64,000 nucleotides of DNA, from NCBI GenBank assembly GCA_039720395.1, contig CM077823.1, forward strand, positions 34,368,371 through 34,432,370. The letters run 5' to 3'. Shown here piece after piece: positions 48,958-60,558 of the stretch; positions within the stretch are counted from its first letter, which is position 1, and the number at the start of each line of letters is the position of its first letter. Source of the stretch: Liquidambar formosana (taxonomy: Eukaryota > Streptophyta > Magnoliopsida > Saxifragales > Altingiaceae). Made by a program: the position numbers and the translations under genes. The notes below the pieces were generated by a model. That model worked only from the letters and a program-made list of their open reading frames with translations. It was not told the DNA's origin and ran no database searches.

Positions 48958-49640
48958 CTTCAAGTATGCGCAAGAAGACCAACAGTTGAAAAATTGTAAC
49001 AACGAAAGCGTGGAGAACAATAAAAACAGGTCTGAACAATGTTCTCCTTCAGCCGTCGAGAACTGCTCGAGCCTAGCTTCCTTCCACAATCAGGACTTTG
49101 ATCATGTGATAAAGGATAGCATATCTTTCTCAGCGTTTCCAAGAGGTCCAACTTTCCGTAGATTCATGAGGAAACTCCCATGCCGGTTAAGATCCAACGC
49201 TATTCTTACGATCCCTAACAGTACTGTATCCAAGAGTTCCGTCTCTGTCCAGATTCACCGCAGAACCACCATTGCGCCTGAAAACAAAACCTCCCTTTGA
49301 CAGTCGGTATCACCGCGATATGTGCAGATCGAAGCTCTCCGTGGTTCACCTTCTGAATCTGAATTTGAACCGCTTGAACAAAAAATCAACAAAAACAAGC
49401 AAGGAAAAGGCCAAAAGCAGCTGGAAAATGACGTCATAAGCATGGGGGCGCGGTATGTTTGCAGTAGATAGGATGTTTTGCAGGATGTATTTCTGCAGGT
49501 CGGTGCAAGAAAACACCACGCGAGGAAGCACCAAATGGAGCTTCAATACAAAGCTCAACACGGCGTCGTTTTACCCGTTACGAGATGGGGTATGAAGCCA
49601 CGCGCTTCTGCTGTGTCTCGGGGAAGCACTCAAACGGCAC
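48958..49640 (-). promoter_or_regulatory. GC-richer spliced leader/promoter region of the Helitron transcript
   Basis: GC content rises against the AT-rich surroundings. On the - strand it ends in ATACTTGAAG/GTAAATA, the same exon-donor form as the RepHel exons, so it is probably the first, untranslated exon. The reading frame that would enter the next exon contains a stop and no later ATG. Open frames on both strands (49255-49443, 48986-49300) have no family features. Confidence 0.4.
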
Positions 49641-49950
49641 CACATCGTTTAGTATAGAAATGAGCAGCGTTTTGGAGCAAAAATTGGACACAAAACCTTC
49701 TCTTGTTTAATGGTTATAGATTTGGTAGGCAAAAATAATAATATTATTAAAATAAGATTACGATGACTACATCTTCTCAACCCCCATACGAGAAAACAGA
49801 GCACTCCTACTAGAAACCAAAGAACACCACTGTGGTCACACTGAGGTAGAGTCGCCACGGCTAGTTGCTCTATTTTACCCTATTTGTTTGGTAAAAAGTT
49901 ACAATACAAAACTTCTACGGTGATTTGGCAATGCAAACAACTTAATCTTT

Positions 49951-50117
49951 CGATCTTGCCCTACTAAGAGAAAAGGAAATGCTATTTAACCCCATACTTA
50001 GTACTATGATATTGCCCTACTAAGAGAAAAAGATGGTAATGTTATGAGACCCATTGGCATGATTAAATCCTAAAACACAACTTTATTCAATTTTTCTCTT
50101 AGTTGGGCAAGATTGTA
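49951..50117. repeat. Small inverted/direct repeat cluster
   Basis: ATCTTGCCCTACTAAGAGAAA near 49953 is repeated directly near 50012 (TTGCCCTACTAAGAGAAA) and in inverted form near 50093-50115 (TTTTTCTCTTAGTTGGGCAA). Could be a small fold-back element; no target duplication assigned. Confidence 0.5.
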
Positions 50118-51071
50118 GGACAAAGTGTGAGGTTAAGTAACATTTTCTTCATTTCAATCACTAAACCTGAAATTTATAAAGCCTACACTACTTATAATCT
50201 AAAGTTCCCAACGATAAGATTTTGGTCACTTGGCCTGATTTCCTTTGGACATTCCAAACATATCCGATCTAAATGGCCCAAGAGAAAAACACCATCAGCA
50301 AATCAAACAGCCACAATTTATCGCGCAATTAATATTTGGGGGAATTTCCCCAATCATTTTAGAGAATCGTAGTCATCTATCATTGATGTGTTCAATCCAT
50401 ATTGCTTCAAACCTTTGCTAAGGGTGCACCGATTAGTTTTCTATTACAATGAGGAGTTGAATTCAGTCGAGGCGAGTGAAATATTAAGGGGGAATTATAG
50501 ATAGGTCCAACTACATGCACACAATTACATTTCCATACAAATGATTACTAATTTACTAATAAATGACTACTAACTTAATTAATAATGACTGCTAACTTTA
50601 ATTGTTTCCTCATAACAAGACCAATCTGTAATTCCCCCAAAATAATTTGAATTTTATAAATCTATTATTAAAGACGGGTTGGTTCAATTTATTGGCATTT
50701 TGTCACCGCCTGACCACTCAAGCCGCGTGTGAAATGAAACATATTGATTTGGCTAAGCAGATTAGGCGGTTTTTTGGAACAGCCATAACCTTGGGCTTGG
50801 ACTATCCATATTCCCAAAAAACATCACCCAGTCGTAAAGCTGCGTTTGTTCTTCTGTTTTAAGAAATTCCTCTGAATCCTGATTCGTGAGATCCACTCGT
50901 AGGTCGTCTCCTCTTTCCCCTCAAATTCCAAGTTCCAAATTCCCTGTATTTTCACTACTAATTAAACTCAACCAATTCTGAGCAAATCATTTCCTCATAC
51001 CTAAAATTTAAGATCTAGAAAACAACTTTATATTTAAAATTCTCTCTGATATTTTGATTTGGCTTTCGTGC
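50118..51071. other. Intergenic, no gene recognised
   Basis: Open frames at 50103-50372 and 50647-50862 (+) show no known motifs. AT-rich with no terminal repeats seen. Confidence 0.4.
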
Positions 51072-53256
51072 TCAGGTTCTCTTTATCATCCTGATCACAG
51101 GTTCTCCAATCTCTCTTCTCCTTTTCAGCCCTTGGTGCACTTTCATCATTGCTTTATCATCATCATCCATATCAGGACGAACAACACCAAGCTCGTGGTC
51201 AGCATGGGAAGCAGTAACACTCTTACCCCGCCGGAAACATTGCTGAAAAGTAGGCCAGTCCATTTGTATTCATTGATAAATTAATCTACCAGAAAGTAAA
51301 GGAAAGGAAGGAAGCAAATTGCGAAGACATTAATGGAAAATACCTTGTCCATTTACATTTGCTTGCGGGCATAGCAGAGATCCTCTCATCATAACACTGA
51401 AAAGAATTTCGCCTATAAGTAATAGGCTGTGTTGACGGTGCTACAAATTTATCTGGTAAAAATCTTGTGAACCCTTCAAGCAGATCTGGGTGATCATTAA
51501 AAAGAGCAGCAACCTGCCGAAAATAGAACAAAAATCTAAGAATAATAGAAGGTAGATAACCTCGTTTGGAACCAAATCTAAATAGAATACAATTGATTTC
51601 AATAGAATAGAATAGATTTAGATAATCTATTTCATCCATTTCGAAGGAAACAGGTGAAATAGAATTCAGTTCTATTCTACTCTATTCGGTTGTTTAGAAT
51701 GCACCTAAAAGAGAATTCAATCAAGGTATATTTCCTATAGTACCAATGGCTGGATGTCATATAATTGAATTGAATTGTATTCTAATTAGTGTCATTCCAA
51801 ACAAGGGAATTGGCACAAAATAGAATTGAAAATCAATTCAGTTCTATTTTTACTGATTCCAAACAAGCTGAGGAGAAAATCACCGTGGGAAAAAAGAGAC
51901 AGTATAATATACAAAAACCCAATTATATCATCCAAGATAATGACAGAACATAACATGGATTTACCTCCTGGTAAACTTCAGTGAGGCTCTTGAGCTCCTT
52001 TCGGTACATATTCAGGGTGTCAAAGAATCTTTTAGAAGCATGCTCATCATTTTCGAAACGGTCCTGTAGAACCACAACGTACATCAATCAATTCAGAGTA
52101 CTACATAAAAAGAAAGAGACCAAATTGTGGCAGCTTCAATACACAACAAAGAGATAGAATATTCACCTTTATCTTGCTTACAAAATTGATAGCTTCGTCA
52201 AATTCAACAGTCTTCTTTGGCGGAGTCTCGTCTTCTGTGAGGGTGATTTCACATCCCTCTGGGAGAAAAGTGTTAAATCCAAGAATTAGGTTGTTTTGCC
52301 CCTTGAATAATTCCTTCACCCGTAGTATGACCCCATCTGTGTCGATTCTAAGAAACAAAAATAAATAAATAAAGGAATAGACATAGGGTTACGATTGGGG
52401 GGACATAAGATTTGAGACAAACTTTGACACATGATTTTATAACTCTATTGTGAAGTATCTTTTGAGAAACTCACCATTGGAGTAAGATAGTGTTACCATA
52501 TAGGCCATGCATGTGAAAAATCAGCCTTATCTGAGATTGGTTGCCATCCAATCCAAAAACTTATATTTCTAATCAATCAAACTCCCACATTTATGGATGA
52601 AGTAGTTCATAAATTTTTCACAATGCTTAGAATACATAGGGAGACTATCTAATCTGACAATGAATTTCTCAAAATATGAGTAGCAGATAGAGATATAAAA
52701 ATCAGTGTCAAATCTTGTATCCCTCGATTCTAATATGGGTCTATATAAGGGATTTCACGCAACACGGTTAGTGGCAAAAACCAAAAGAGTGCAAATAATG
52801 TACCTTTGTGCCTTGAAATCTTCTAAGACCTCAATGAACTGGTCATACTTTTCCTTTTGGTCTTTAAAAATATCCTTCAGTCCCTTGAGATAGGATAGGG
52901 CATCATTGGTTGTTAGTTTCTCTGTAGCACCTCCTCCTACAGGGAATTGGGGTTGCCCATATCTTCATATCCCAAAAATTAAAAATGGGTCAAATAAAAA
53001 ATCAAATTTCCCAATGACTATACCAGTAGATCGAAACCCGTAATGCAATTATTGTCAAAACAAACAAGGGCTCTCCTATTACGTATTCTAAAAATATTTG
53101 GACACCTTGTTCTATTTTGTGCTATGGCATCACTTTTTTCAACTGTAAGTGTTTCCAGCAAAAAACTTTATTCTTGGAAAAATGAAATTAAATTTCAGGT
53201 GTGAAAAGGAATGGTTTCCCCCCACTTAAAAATTGATTGAAAAGGCAAGAAAAATT

Positions 53257-53575
53257 ACCCAAAGCTTTGCAATGAAATACCCATCACGATAAATGTAGCC
53301 TTACAATGAAAAAAACACCAATTTTCCTTCTTTCTTTTTTGTGTGTGTTGGGGGTGGGGGGAACTATTTTCCATCGAAACAAACAGAGCCCAAAAGGATA
53401 AAAGAGGGTTTCAATGGGATATTTCTCAAGAAAAATTTCCCAAAGCTTCGCAATGAAATACCCATCAAGATAAATGTAGCCTTACAAGGGGGGTGGAAAT
53501 CAATTTTCCTCCTTTTTTTGTGTGTGATGGGGGGAACTATTTTCCATCGAAACAAACAGAACCCCAAAGGATGAA
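53257..53575. repeat. Tandem duplication of about 175-180 bp in SIN3-like intron 1
   Basis: The unit from CAAAGCTTTGCAATGAAATA to AAACAAACAGAGCCC (about 53257-53400) recurs at about 53440-53575 with few changes. Non-coding. Confidence 0.75.
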
Positions 53576-53872
53576 CCTGATTACAGTGAAATTCCGATAG
53601 ATGATAAAAGAGGAAGCTTGAAAGGGATATTTCAACAAATTTTAAGAAAGTTAATTTGCTCTCAAAAACTATATAATCAGTAAAATCCAGTGCATTCATA
53701 TTCAAGCCCTTTGCAACTTCAAGAAATTCCCACGATCACACATCACCAAACAAAAGCAATACGTGAGAAAACGCAAAAAACGACTAACAACACAACCAAA
53801 CAAGCTCTAAGACCCATCACCAGTAAAACCGAAAACAAGATTTCCCGAGAAAATTACAGTCGCACGGAAAAC

Positions 53873-53873
<1 letters not shown>

Positions 53874-53912
<39 letters not shown>
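53874..53912. repeat. A39 homopolymer in SIN3-like intron 1
   Basis: 39 uninterrupted A on the + strand. Confidence 0.95.
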
Positions 53913-53915
<3 letters not shown>

Positions 53916-54172
53916 AACCAAACAACACTTCAGAAATCAAACCAATTCTACAGTGAGCAAGTTTTAGAGAGAGAGAGAGAGAAAGAAAGGAAACATACGA
54001 TTCCGCACGGGAAGAACAGAGGGGCCGTCTGAATTGACATCCATCGTAAGTATCATCTCCTAACCTCTCCATCTCTGCAAAACACCAAAAATAAAATCTT
54101 TCGGAAGTATCCCAAAACCGCACACAAACCACTATATAGACGTATGGAACTCCAGTCATTGATATCACTTAA

Positions 54173-54933
54173 ATCATTAATCTACTAGGAAATACAAATC
54201 ATTAATCTACTAGGAAATACAGTGGAATAAATGCTTAATTTTAAATTTGATTTAATTTCCTTAATAGGATATGATTAGCGGGTACTTTCTCCCTCACATA
54301 AAAATAGGTTAAGTTTGACAAAATATGGAATTTAACAAAAATTATCGTTACATTGACTTTTCATTTATAAAACTTCATCTTTCCAAAAATAACTGTTTCT
54401 ATTTGTTGTTCGGTTTTGTGTTGAAAATAAATATTGAAATAGTAAAAGATATATATAGGAAATTTTTTGAAAAAAGTTTATGATTTAATTTTTAAAAATG
54501 AACAAACATTTTTGGATAGAAAAAAATTATAAAAATTGCTTATCTTTACCGGATAAAGGGAATATTAATTTTATTGAATTTGATTTAGTCTCCTTCAAAG
54601 TAGAACATTATTAGTGGGGAGGTGGGAGATGTCTTGCTTGATTGATGTATTTTGTATTTAACTTAATTGGTAGAATAATGAAAGTATAGTACCATTAACC
54701 CTTGGTAGGATAGGAGTGTAGACCCTATTAGCTGCTTTGCAAATCAAGTTTGGACAAAACCTCACCACTAATAAGTTTCCCAGATTTTCTCGGGAAAATC
54801 AAGCAAGAAAATAGTGAGCAGATCTAAAAATGGAAATCCACAAATGGTTTATGAGAATTAGGTGACTCCTCCGTGTTTGGGACGTATTTAGTAATTTTCG
54901 GATATTGATTATTGTGTCCCCTAATTGTTTTAT
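54173..54933. other. Intergenic, no gene seen
   Basis: AT-rich upstream flank of the SIN3-like gene. Contains a short direct repeat (AATCATTAATCTACTAGGAAAT, about 54172-54218). Confidence 0.4.
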
Positions 54934-55965
54934 GGGTAAAATGCAGAAAACCCCCCTTATGTATAGGGGGTATGACATATAACCCCCTTAAAGTTCAAGA
55001 TGTTGCAATGTCTCCCCTAACACAAATTGGTTGTTTGATAAAATAGACGACGGTTAACTGAGGATTGAAAAGTCAATTTTGCCCTCCCGCTTCCCCCTTC
55101 CTTCTTCCCCCTTCCCCTCACGCGCTCAGGCCATGGTAGCCAAGTTGTGATTCACCGTCGAAACTCCATCCAAACAGCAGTAGCAACGACAGCTTCCAGC
55201 CATGGCAGCTATGGAAGCTTCTTCATCGAAAGTAATAGAATCCCCCATCACCATACCCACATTCAAGCCCACCTCCCTATCCTCCACCACATTCACCAAA
55301 AACCCCCGCCGCCGCAACAAATATCCACCAAAACCACCTCATGATTAGATTTGCATCTCAAAGGATCAGATTTCCATGGTAGCTCCTGATCAAATCTGAA
55401 TGTTGTGCATCGGAGAATGGGTTTGGGTTTCAACCACTAAAGAGAGATAAAGAAAGCAAAAAAAAAAAAAAAAAATGTTGAACGAAGAAGCAGCAGCCAT
55501 GGCTGCCAACCCGCCATTGCTGCTGCTGCTTCTCCTTTCTCCTTTCTCTTCCTCCATTTTTTTTTTTTTTTTGGGTTTTGGTTGCTGTTTTATGAGATTT
55601 ACAATATGGATATTGATTTCTATTTTTTTTCTAAATCACTGAAGAGAGATAAAGAAAGCCAAAAAAAAAAAAAATGTCGCATGAAGAAGATGGAGCCATG
55701 GCTGCCATCTTCTTTGAACTCTGCCTATCTGAAATTTTTTGTTTTTTTTTATTTTTTTCCCTCAAGCAGGTAGAAGGGTAAATATGGTAACACAAATGAA
55801 AATGTTGTCAGGTGGCTCTTTTCCATCCTTTTTCTTAGATTGTGATTAACAGTGGGGTGAATTGAAAAAAATTTAAAATTTGGGGGTGGACATTGCAACG
55901 TTTTGAACTTAAAGGGGTTATGTGCCATACCCCCATACATAAGGGGGGTTTTATACTATTTACCC
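54934..55965. mobile_element. Mutator-like element, 1,032 bp, with GC-rich cargo
   Basis: Terminal inverted repeats of about 85 bp: left GGGTAAAATGCAGAAAACCC, right (reverse complement) GGGTAAATAGTATAAAACCC, both continuing through CCTTATGTAT-GGGGGTATG and GTTGCAATGTC. A perfect 9-bp duplication TTGTTTTAT flanks it (54925-54933 and 55966-55974). The interior (55090-55570) is GC-rich with gene-like composition, GCCATGG motifs and Pro/Ala-type codons, and holds an internal imperfect duplication (A-run + ATGTTGAACGAAGAAG at 55470 and A-run + ATGTCGCATGAAGAAG at 55665). No transposase frame was seen; this is a Pack-MULE-like layout. Confidence 0.85.
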
Positions 55966-56459
55966 TTGTTTTATACTTTCTGCTTTTAATCCACCTGGTA
56001 AGAGGAGTAAGGCACATTTGAATTGAGCCCATAACTAGGCGCACTCATTTAGAAGGGCTTCAAGTGGAACAACTTATTAAGTGAGTGGTATTGGGTTCAA
56101 ATTTATCGTAAAACATTGATATCCATTTATTGATATTAGGGATGATAGGTTAGGATTAAGTTTTTCTTTTTCCATTCCTTCATTTTTTCAGGGAGCCAAA
56201 CAAATGCTAAATTTTATGTGGTTCTCCCCCCCTCCTCTTTCTCACACTTTTTTTTTATTTTTTATTAGCATGGGGGAAGGTGCTATGCCAATTTTTTTTG
56301 TTTAATGTCATTTTATATGATCGATAGAATCTATTTTTACCCCTAATCCTTTTAATATCAACAAATGAATATTAATGTTTTTCCTTAAACTTAAAGAAGA
56401 GATTGCTTACTTAACAAGTGAAAAGAATTCTACTAGGTTACTATTGGTTGTACTATATC

Positions 56460-57897
56460 TAACGGATATTTGTTTCGTGTTCAGCAGGAAATGAAGGCGA
56501 ATCTGGTGCGTATACTATATCCAACGGAGCTCCTTGGATCACCACTGTTGGTGCCGGAACAGTTACGGGAACAGTCGATCGAGAATTTGCGGCTTCTGTC
56601 ACACTCAATGATGGCGGCCTAATCGTTACGGGAAAATCTGTTTTTCCCGAAAATTTGTTCGTCTCTAGGGTTCCTATTTACTCCGGCCATGGAAATAGAA
56701 GTAAAAAAATTTGCGAGTATTTGACGTTAGACCCTGAAGTTGTTGTCGGAAAGTATATCTTCTGCGACTTCAATGACTAAACAAGTGTCGATCAGCAATT
56801 ACGTGAAGTGGATAGAACGGGAGCTGCCGGAGCTATCATCAGTTCAAACTGTGGGCAATTTTACGGGCCTTATTACTTTAGTTCGCCATTCGTGATTGTG
56901 CTCCCAAAAGATGGATATTCGGTGAAGGATTACATTATCAAATCAGATAATCCAGTAGCTGATGTCAAATTCCAAATAACAAGGTTAGGTACTAAGCCCG
57001 CTCCACAAGTGGCGTACTTCTCCTCGTGAGGGCCTAATCGGCAAGCACCATGGATATTGAAGCCTGATATATTGGCTCCTGGGGTTGATATATTGGCTGC
57101 ATGGGTGCCCAATCGAGGTTTTGCGCCGATTGGTGATGATTATTTCCTCACAGATTATGCGCTTTTGTCAGGTACGTCCATGTCGTCTCCCCATGCAATT
57201 GGCATAGCTGCATTGTTAAAAGCCGCCCACAAGGATTGGAGTCCGGCCGCCATCCGTTCTGCAATGGTGACTACGGCCAACGTGCTCGATAATGCAAATG
57301 GTCCGATCATTGACATGACTACTGGAGTTGCCGGGACCCATTTTGGAGGAGGGCACATAAACCCCAACAAGGCCATGGATCCCGGTCTAGTGTATGATAT
57401 TGAGGTCCAAGACTATATCAATTTCCTGTGTGGGTTGAACTACACAGAACGACAGATTAGGACTATTATGAGGGGCTCGAATTTCACGTGCGAACAAGCT
57501 ACCCTTGATCTTAATTATCCTTCGTTTATGGTCATCCTGAACAACACCAATAGTACTAGAAAAACCTTCAAGAGGGTGCTAACCAACGTAGCAGATTTTA
57601 GTTTATTATGGAGTGGTGACCGCTCCATCCGGCATGAAAGTTGTCGTGCAACCGGCGACGATCTCCTTCCCAGAAAAATACAGCAAAGCCGAATTCAATC
57701 TTTTTTTATTTATTTATTTTATTTGATGGGCAAACCAGCATATTATTAAAAAAAAAAAGAAGGATCAAAAAACCAAATACAATAAAACAACCCCACACCC
57801 ACAAGGCCACAAAGACACTCCCAGCAGACCCCACAAAGACACCACGTACCAAACAAACACCCCATGGGTTTCTGAGAGTGTCTGCATTTGCACCGTA
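56460..57897 (+). pseudogene. 5'-truncated subtilase pseudogene
   Basis: Homology to the intact subtilase at 60559 starts abruptly at about its residue 318 (ATATTTGTTTCGTGTTCAGC) and runs to the stop codon. The prodomain and the Asp and His regions are missing; the Ser region GTSMSSPHAIG remains. Lesions: TAA at 56778, TGA at 57027 (the intact gene has CGT), a 5-bp loss near 57602, and replacement of about 90 bp of the Fn3-like region by an unrelated A/C-rich insert at about 57695-57865, followed by another deletion before the shared ending TCTGCATTTGCACCGTAAGG. Cannot encode a protease. Confidence 0.9.
57695..57865. other. Insert within the subtilase pseudogene
   Basis: Begins with a T-rich tract, continues GATGGGCAAACCAGCATATTATT, an A-run and a C/A-rich stretch, then rejoins subtilase sequence at ATGGGTTTCTGAG. 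Resembles a small retroelement tail but was not identified. Confidence 0.4.
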
Positions 57898-57904
57898 AGG
57901 TAAT

Positions 57905-58687
57905 CAGCCATGGGTTTCTGGTGTATCTTTTCTAATTTTAATTAAATAAAATTTTTGTTGCCTACTAAAAAAAAAAAAAAAAAAGCCATGGGAACCAACT
58001 TCTAGGGAGAATGATCGAGTCTATTAATAGTTTAGATTTTTTATATTTTTACATTTCTTTTTTTCGGAATGGCATGGGGTAAGGGTTTATGGTATAGTTC
58101 TGATGAGTTGAACACGTGCTTACCTAATTTATATCAGCACCATGCATTAGATAGGAGTTGTATCTCATGCATTAGTCCAATGTATCTTATAATCAACTTA
58201 TATATAAGATATAATTCCTAATGCAAAAATTTAAAAATCTACTAATAATATGTTATAATGAAGAGTGTGTACCAAGTTGACATCCACCATCATAAAATTT
58301 TTAGTGACTGATAATGTTCTCTTATTTTGCAGTTTAATTGGAAGACTCGAGTGGAGATCGATCTCACGGACATGGAGATGGATCTTGGGGGCCATCAAGT
58401 ATTGGCTTTCTAAGAGGGTTGTTCTCAAGTCGGTGGCTTAAGCTTGTGGCAGATTCTAGTTTCAGATTCTAGTGTTGATCCCAGGGATATGGATATGGCT
58501 TAATTAAAGTGGCCATCAGCCATCAGCCATCAGGTGTTGGCTTTCTAAGCATATATGTTGTCTTCAGGCTGCGGGCTTTGGCTGTGTTCTCGCCTAGAGG
58601 TGTCCAATTTCTCGTCCTTTCAGCTAGCTAGCTAGAGCGTGCTTTGCAGCAGAATTGAGTGTTTTTTTTCTTTTTTTCTTTTTTTTT

Positions 58688-58718
<31 letters not shown>

Positions 58719-58860
58719 GTGTTTAGTTGCGCGCGCTCTTCTTTCTGGTTGTGGGGTTTTGCTTGGTCGGTTAGTTGATAGCCTTTTCTTAATGTTTTGA
58801 GTTCTTGTTGTGCTCTGGGATGTATTAGTTTTTATTATTCAATAAAATTCTTGCCTTTTT
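57905..58860. other. Insertion in the 3' flank of the subtilase pseudogene
   Basis: Flank homology between the two subtilase copies stops at about 57905 and resumes at about 58870 (TTTGTTGCATTTAATTACA, equivalent to 63040). The extra ~960 bp has no recognised ORF, contains a T-rich/G22 tract, and ends near TTCAATAAAATTCTTGCC, a poly(A)-signal-like context. It may be an inserted processed fragment of an unknown transcript. Confidence 0.5.
58662..58719. repeat. Poly-T followed by G22
   Basis: T-rich run 58662-58697 with a few C, then 22 consecutive G at 58698-58719. Strong G-tract; prone to assembly error. Confidence 0.9.
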
Positions 58861-60495
58861 ATAAATAAAGAAAATTTATTTGTTGCATTTAATTACAAAT
58901 GAAATAAGCTTGTCATTAGGCGTTTAGGTCACATCCTTAAATTGTTTGTAATGATTTTGTTTTAAAAAATAATATTCTGAAAAAACTCACGGGTTACTTT
59001 TTTTAGATTTAAAAATAGATGTTGGAATTAAGGATGTGAGTGAAAATATGAGTCGGAAGTTTTTTCAATTATTATCATTTTTTTATTTTACTGGCAGGGT
59101 ATCCAAGCTTTTGATCTGATCGACTAATTCTTTGGGAATCGGGTAACCTTACAACCACCCACTAAAATGACCCCGATTGGTGGTTGGCTCCAAGCGAAAA
59201 TGTGAAGTCAAACTTAAGTTTGTTTGAAGATAGCGATTATAATAACAACAATGAAATCAAAGTAGATCATAATGTCATTTATTGCAATGAAATATTTATT
59301 GAATCTGGAGCAATCCCATGAATTTGTTGAGTTCAATCTCAATGATCTCAGTCGGGGAGACAATATCTAACATAATATCGTTATGTATGATTTTTAATTT
59401 CTTTAAAAAATCATTAGGGAAATGGATGAACTTCCAGTCTTGCAAGATTTTGGAAATGAAGCCTCCCTTTGTGCTGCATGGGCCTATTGTGGCATTGGTT
59501 TTTGCCTTTTTGGAGAAGTGTTGGCCTTAATTATATTCAAGTTGCTGTATTTTTTTTTTTTCGTTGTAAATTCATAGTGGAGGTCCACAGGAGTCACAGT
59601 TTTGATCAATCTCGATATGTAGAGCCGTAGAGGATGAGGCGTACACTAAGAAAATTGGTACATAGTGGGTTTAAACCCATGTTTGTTTGTTTGTATTTTT
59701 CTCCTTTTTGGCCAGGGTTGTTTCTTTTTATAAATTAGCAAAGAAAACAAGGAAGGATTACGCAGTATTCTTAAACATATATAAGAGCAATGCAATAACA
59801 ACCCAAATTTTTTTTCAAATCCATTTGCCCAAATGACGTGGCAAAGTGGTTGTTTATACTTAATCCGGCCGATGGGTAGACTAAGTGGTCTAACAGCTTT
59901 TTCCCAAGCAAAAAGTCTTGGGTTGAGCTCTCACAAGCCACTCCCTCTTAGGACCACTTTTATGGATTTACATGCCTAAGAGGATTAGTTGAGTGCATAA
60001 TTAAGCATCTCCAAACCTCCTGATATCAATCCACAAAAAAAAGAAAAAAAGGAATATAATTTTATTAAGCCAAAAATAGGGAATACAAATTGAACCTCCG
60101 ATGACATCCCAAGCCAACAATGAACAAGAATAGTACTCCGTATATTCTTCTTTGTAGAGGAAGGTAACGATAAACAATAATAAATTCCTTAATTAGGCTT
60201 GTCATTTGAGTACTAAATAAATTTAATTTCTTGACAATAATTAACTTAGGTCCACAGTAACCAAACTTCTGATTTATGAAAAGCTAGTTAGGTTTGTGCG
60301 GCCATTTATGTTTAGTTCAGTTTATTTGGTCTTTTGCTACTTTCGGAGAATATTGTATAATTCCAATAGCAACGACTCTAAATATCATACGTTCGATCAA
60401 AACTATGAACAGCTGCCAGCCAGTCTAGTTGTATCTAGCTTATCAAATGAGTCAACTAATTTTTGTTGATTTCATCGACCAAAGCTTTCTCCCCT
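58861..60495. other. Intergenic between subtilase copies
   Basis: The first 300 bp are the shared subtilase 3' flank. The remainder has no recognised gene and should include the promoter of the intact subtilase. Confidence 0.45.
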
Positions 60496-60506
60496 CTATA
60501 TATAAG
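60496..60506 (+). promoter_or_regulatory. TATA box of the intact subtilase
   Basis: CTATATATAAG, 53 bp before the ATG at 60559. Its place downstream of an in-frame ATG at 60463 argues that the latter is not used. Confidence 0.7.
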
Positions 60507-60558
60507 ATGGTTTTCAATCCTCAAATCCAATATTAGAAGAGTAATTAGCTTTCAAACA

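Larger units (their letters stand above)
29666..49640 (-). mobile_element. Large autonomous-type Helitron (termini not found)
   Basis: The interval carries the two hallmark plant Helitron genes in the same orientation: RepHel and an RPA1-like gene downstream of it. Composition differs from the flanking DNA and is strand-biased, with C rare on the + strand over most of 29.7-45 kb. The 5'-TC and 3'-hairpin-CTRR ends were not located; the 3' end may lie in or beyond the gap. Outer limits given here are approximate. Confidence 0.6.
51072..54072 (-). pseudogene. SIN3-like protein fragment with PAH1 and PAH2 only
   Basis: Exons: 54072-53999, 52962-52804, 52347-52167, 52063-51965, 51513-51344, about 227 residues. 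Start MERLGDDTYDGCQFRRPLCSS matches the SIN3/SNL N-terminus. PAH1 spans [20 protein letters not shown] through VKELFKG and [11 protein letters not shown]2 spans [14 protein letters not shown] through VYQEVAALFNDHPDLLEGF and TRFLPDK. Full SIN3 scaffolds exceed 1,200 residues; the HDAC-interaction region and later PAHs are absent. A further segment at 51240-51075 resembles the following SIN3 linker (SHADHELGVVRPDMDDD) but is out of frame with exon 5 and soon hits a stop. If translated, the protein could bind transcription factors but not assemble the deacetylase complex. Short PAH-only paralogues are known in plants, so a functional truncated form is possible. Confidence 0.75.

Noticed and set aside
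48986..49300. 104-residue + strand open frame as a gene
   Set aside because: It is antisense to the probable Helitron leader exon and shows no family motif or promoter.
60463..60558. N-terminal extension of the subtilase from the ATG at 60463
   Set aside because: It lies upstream of the TATA box at 60496 and would bury the signal peptide.
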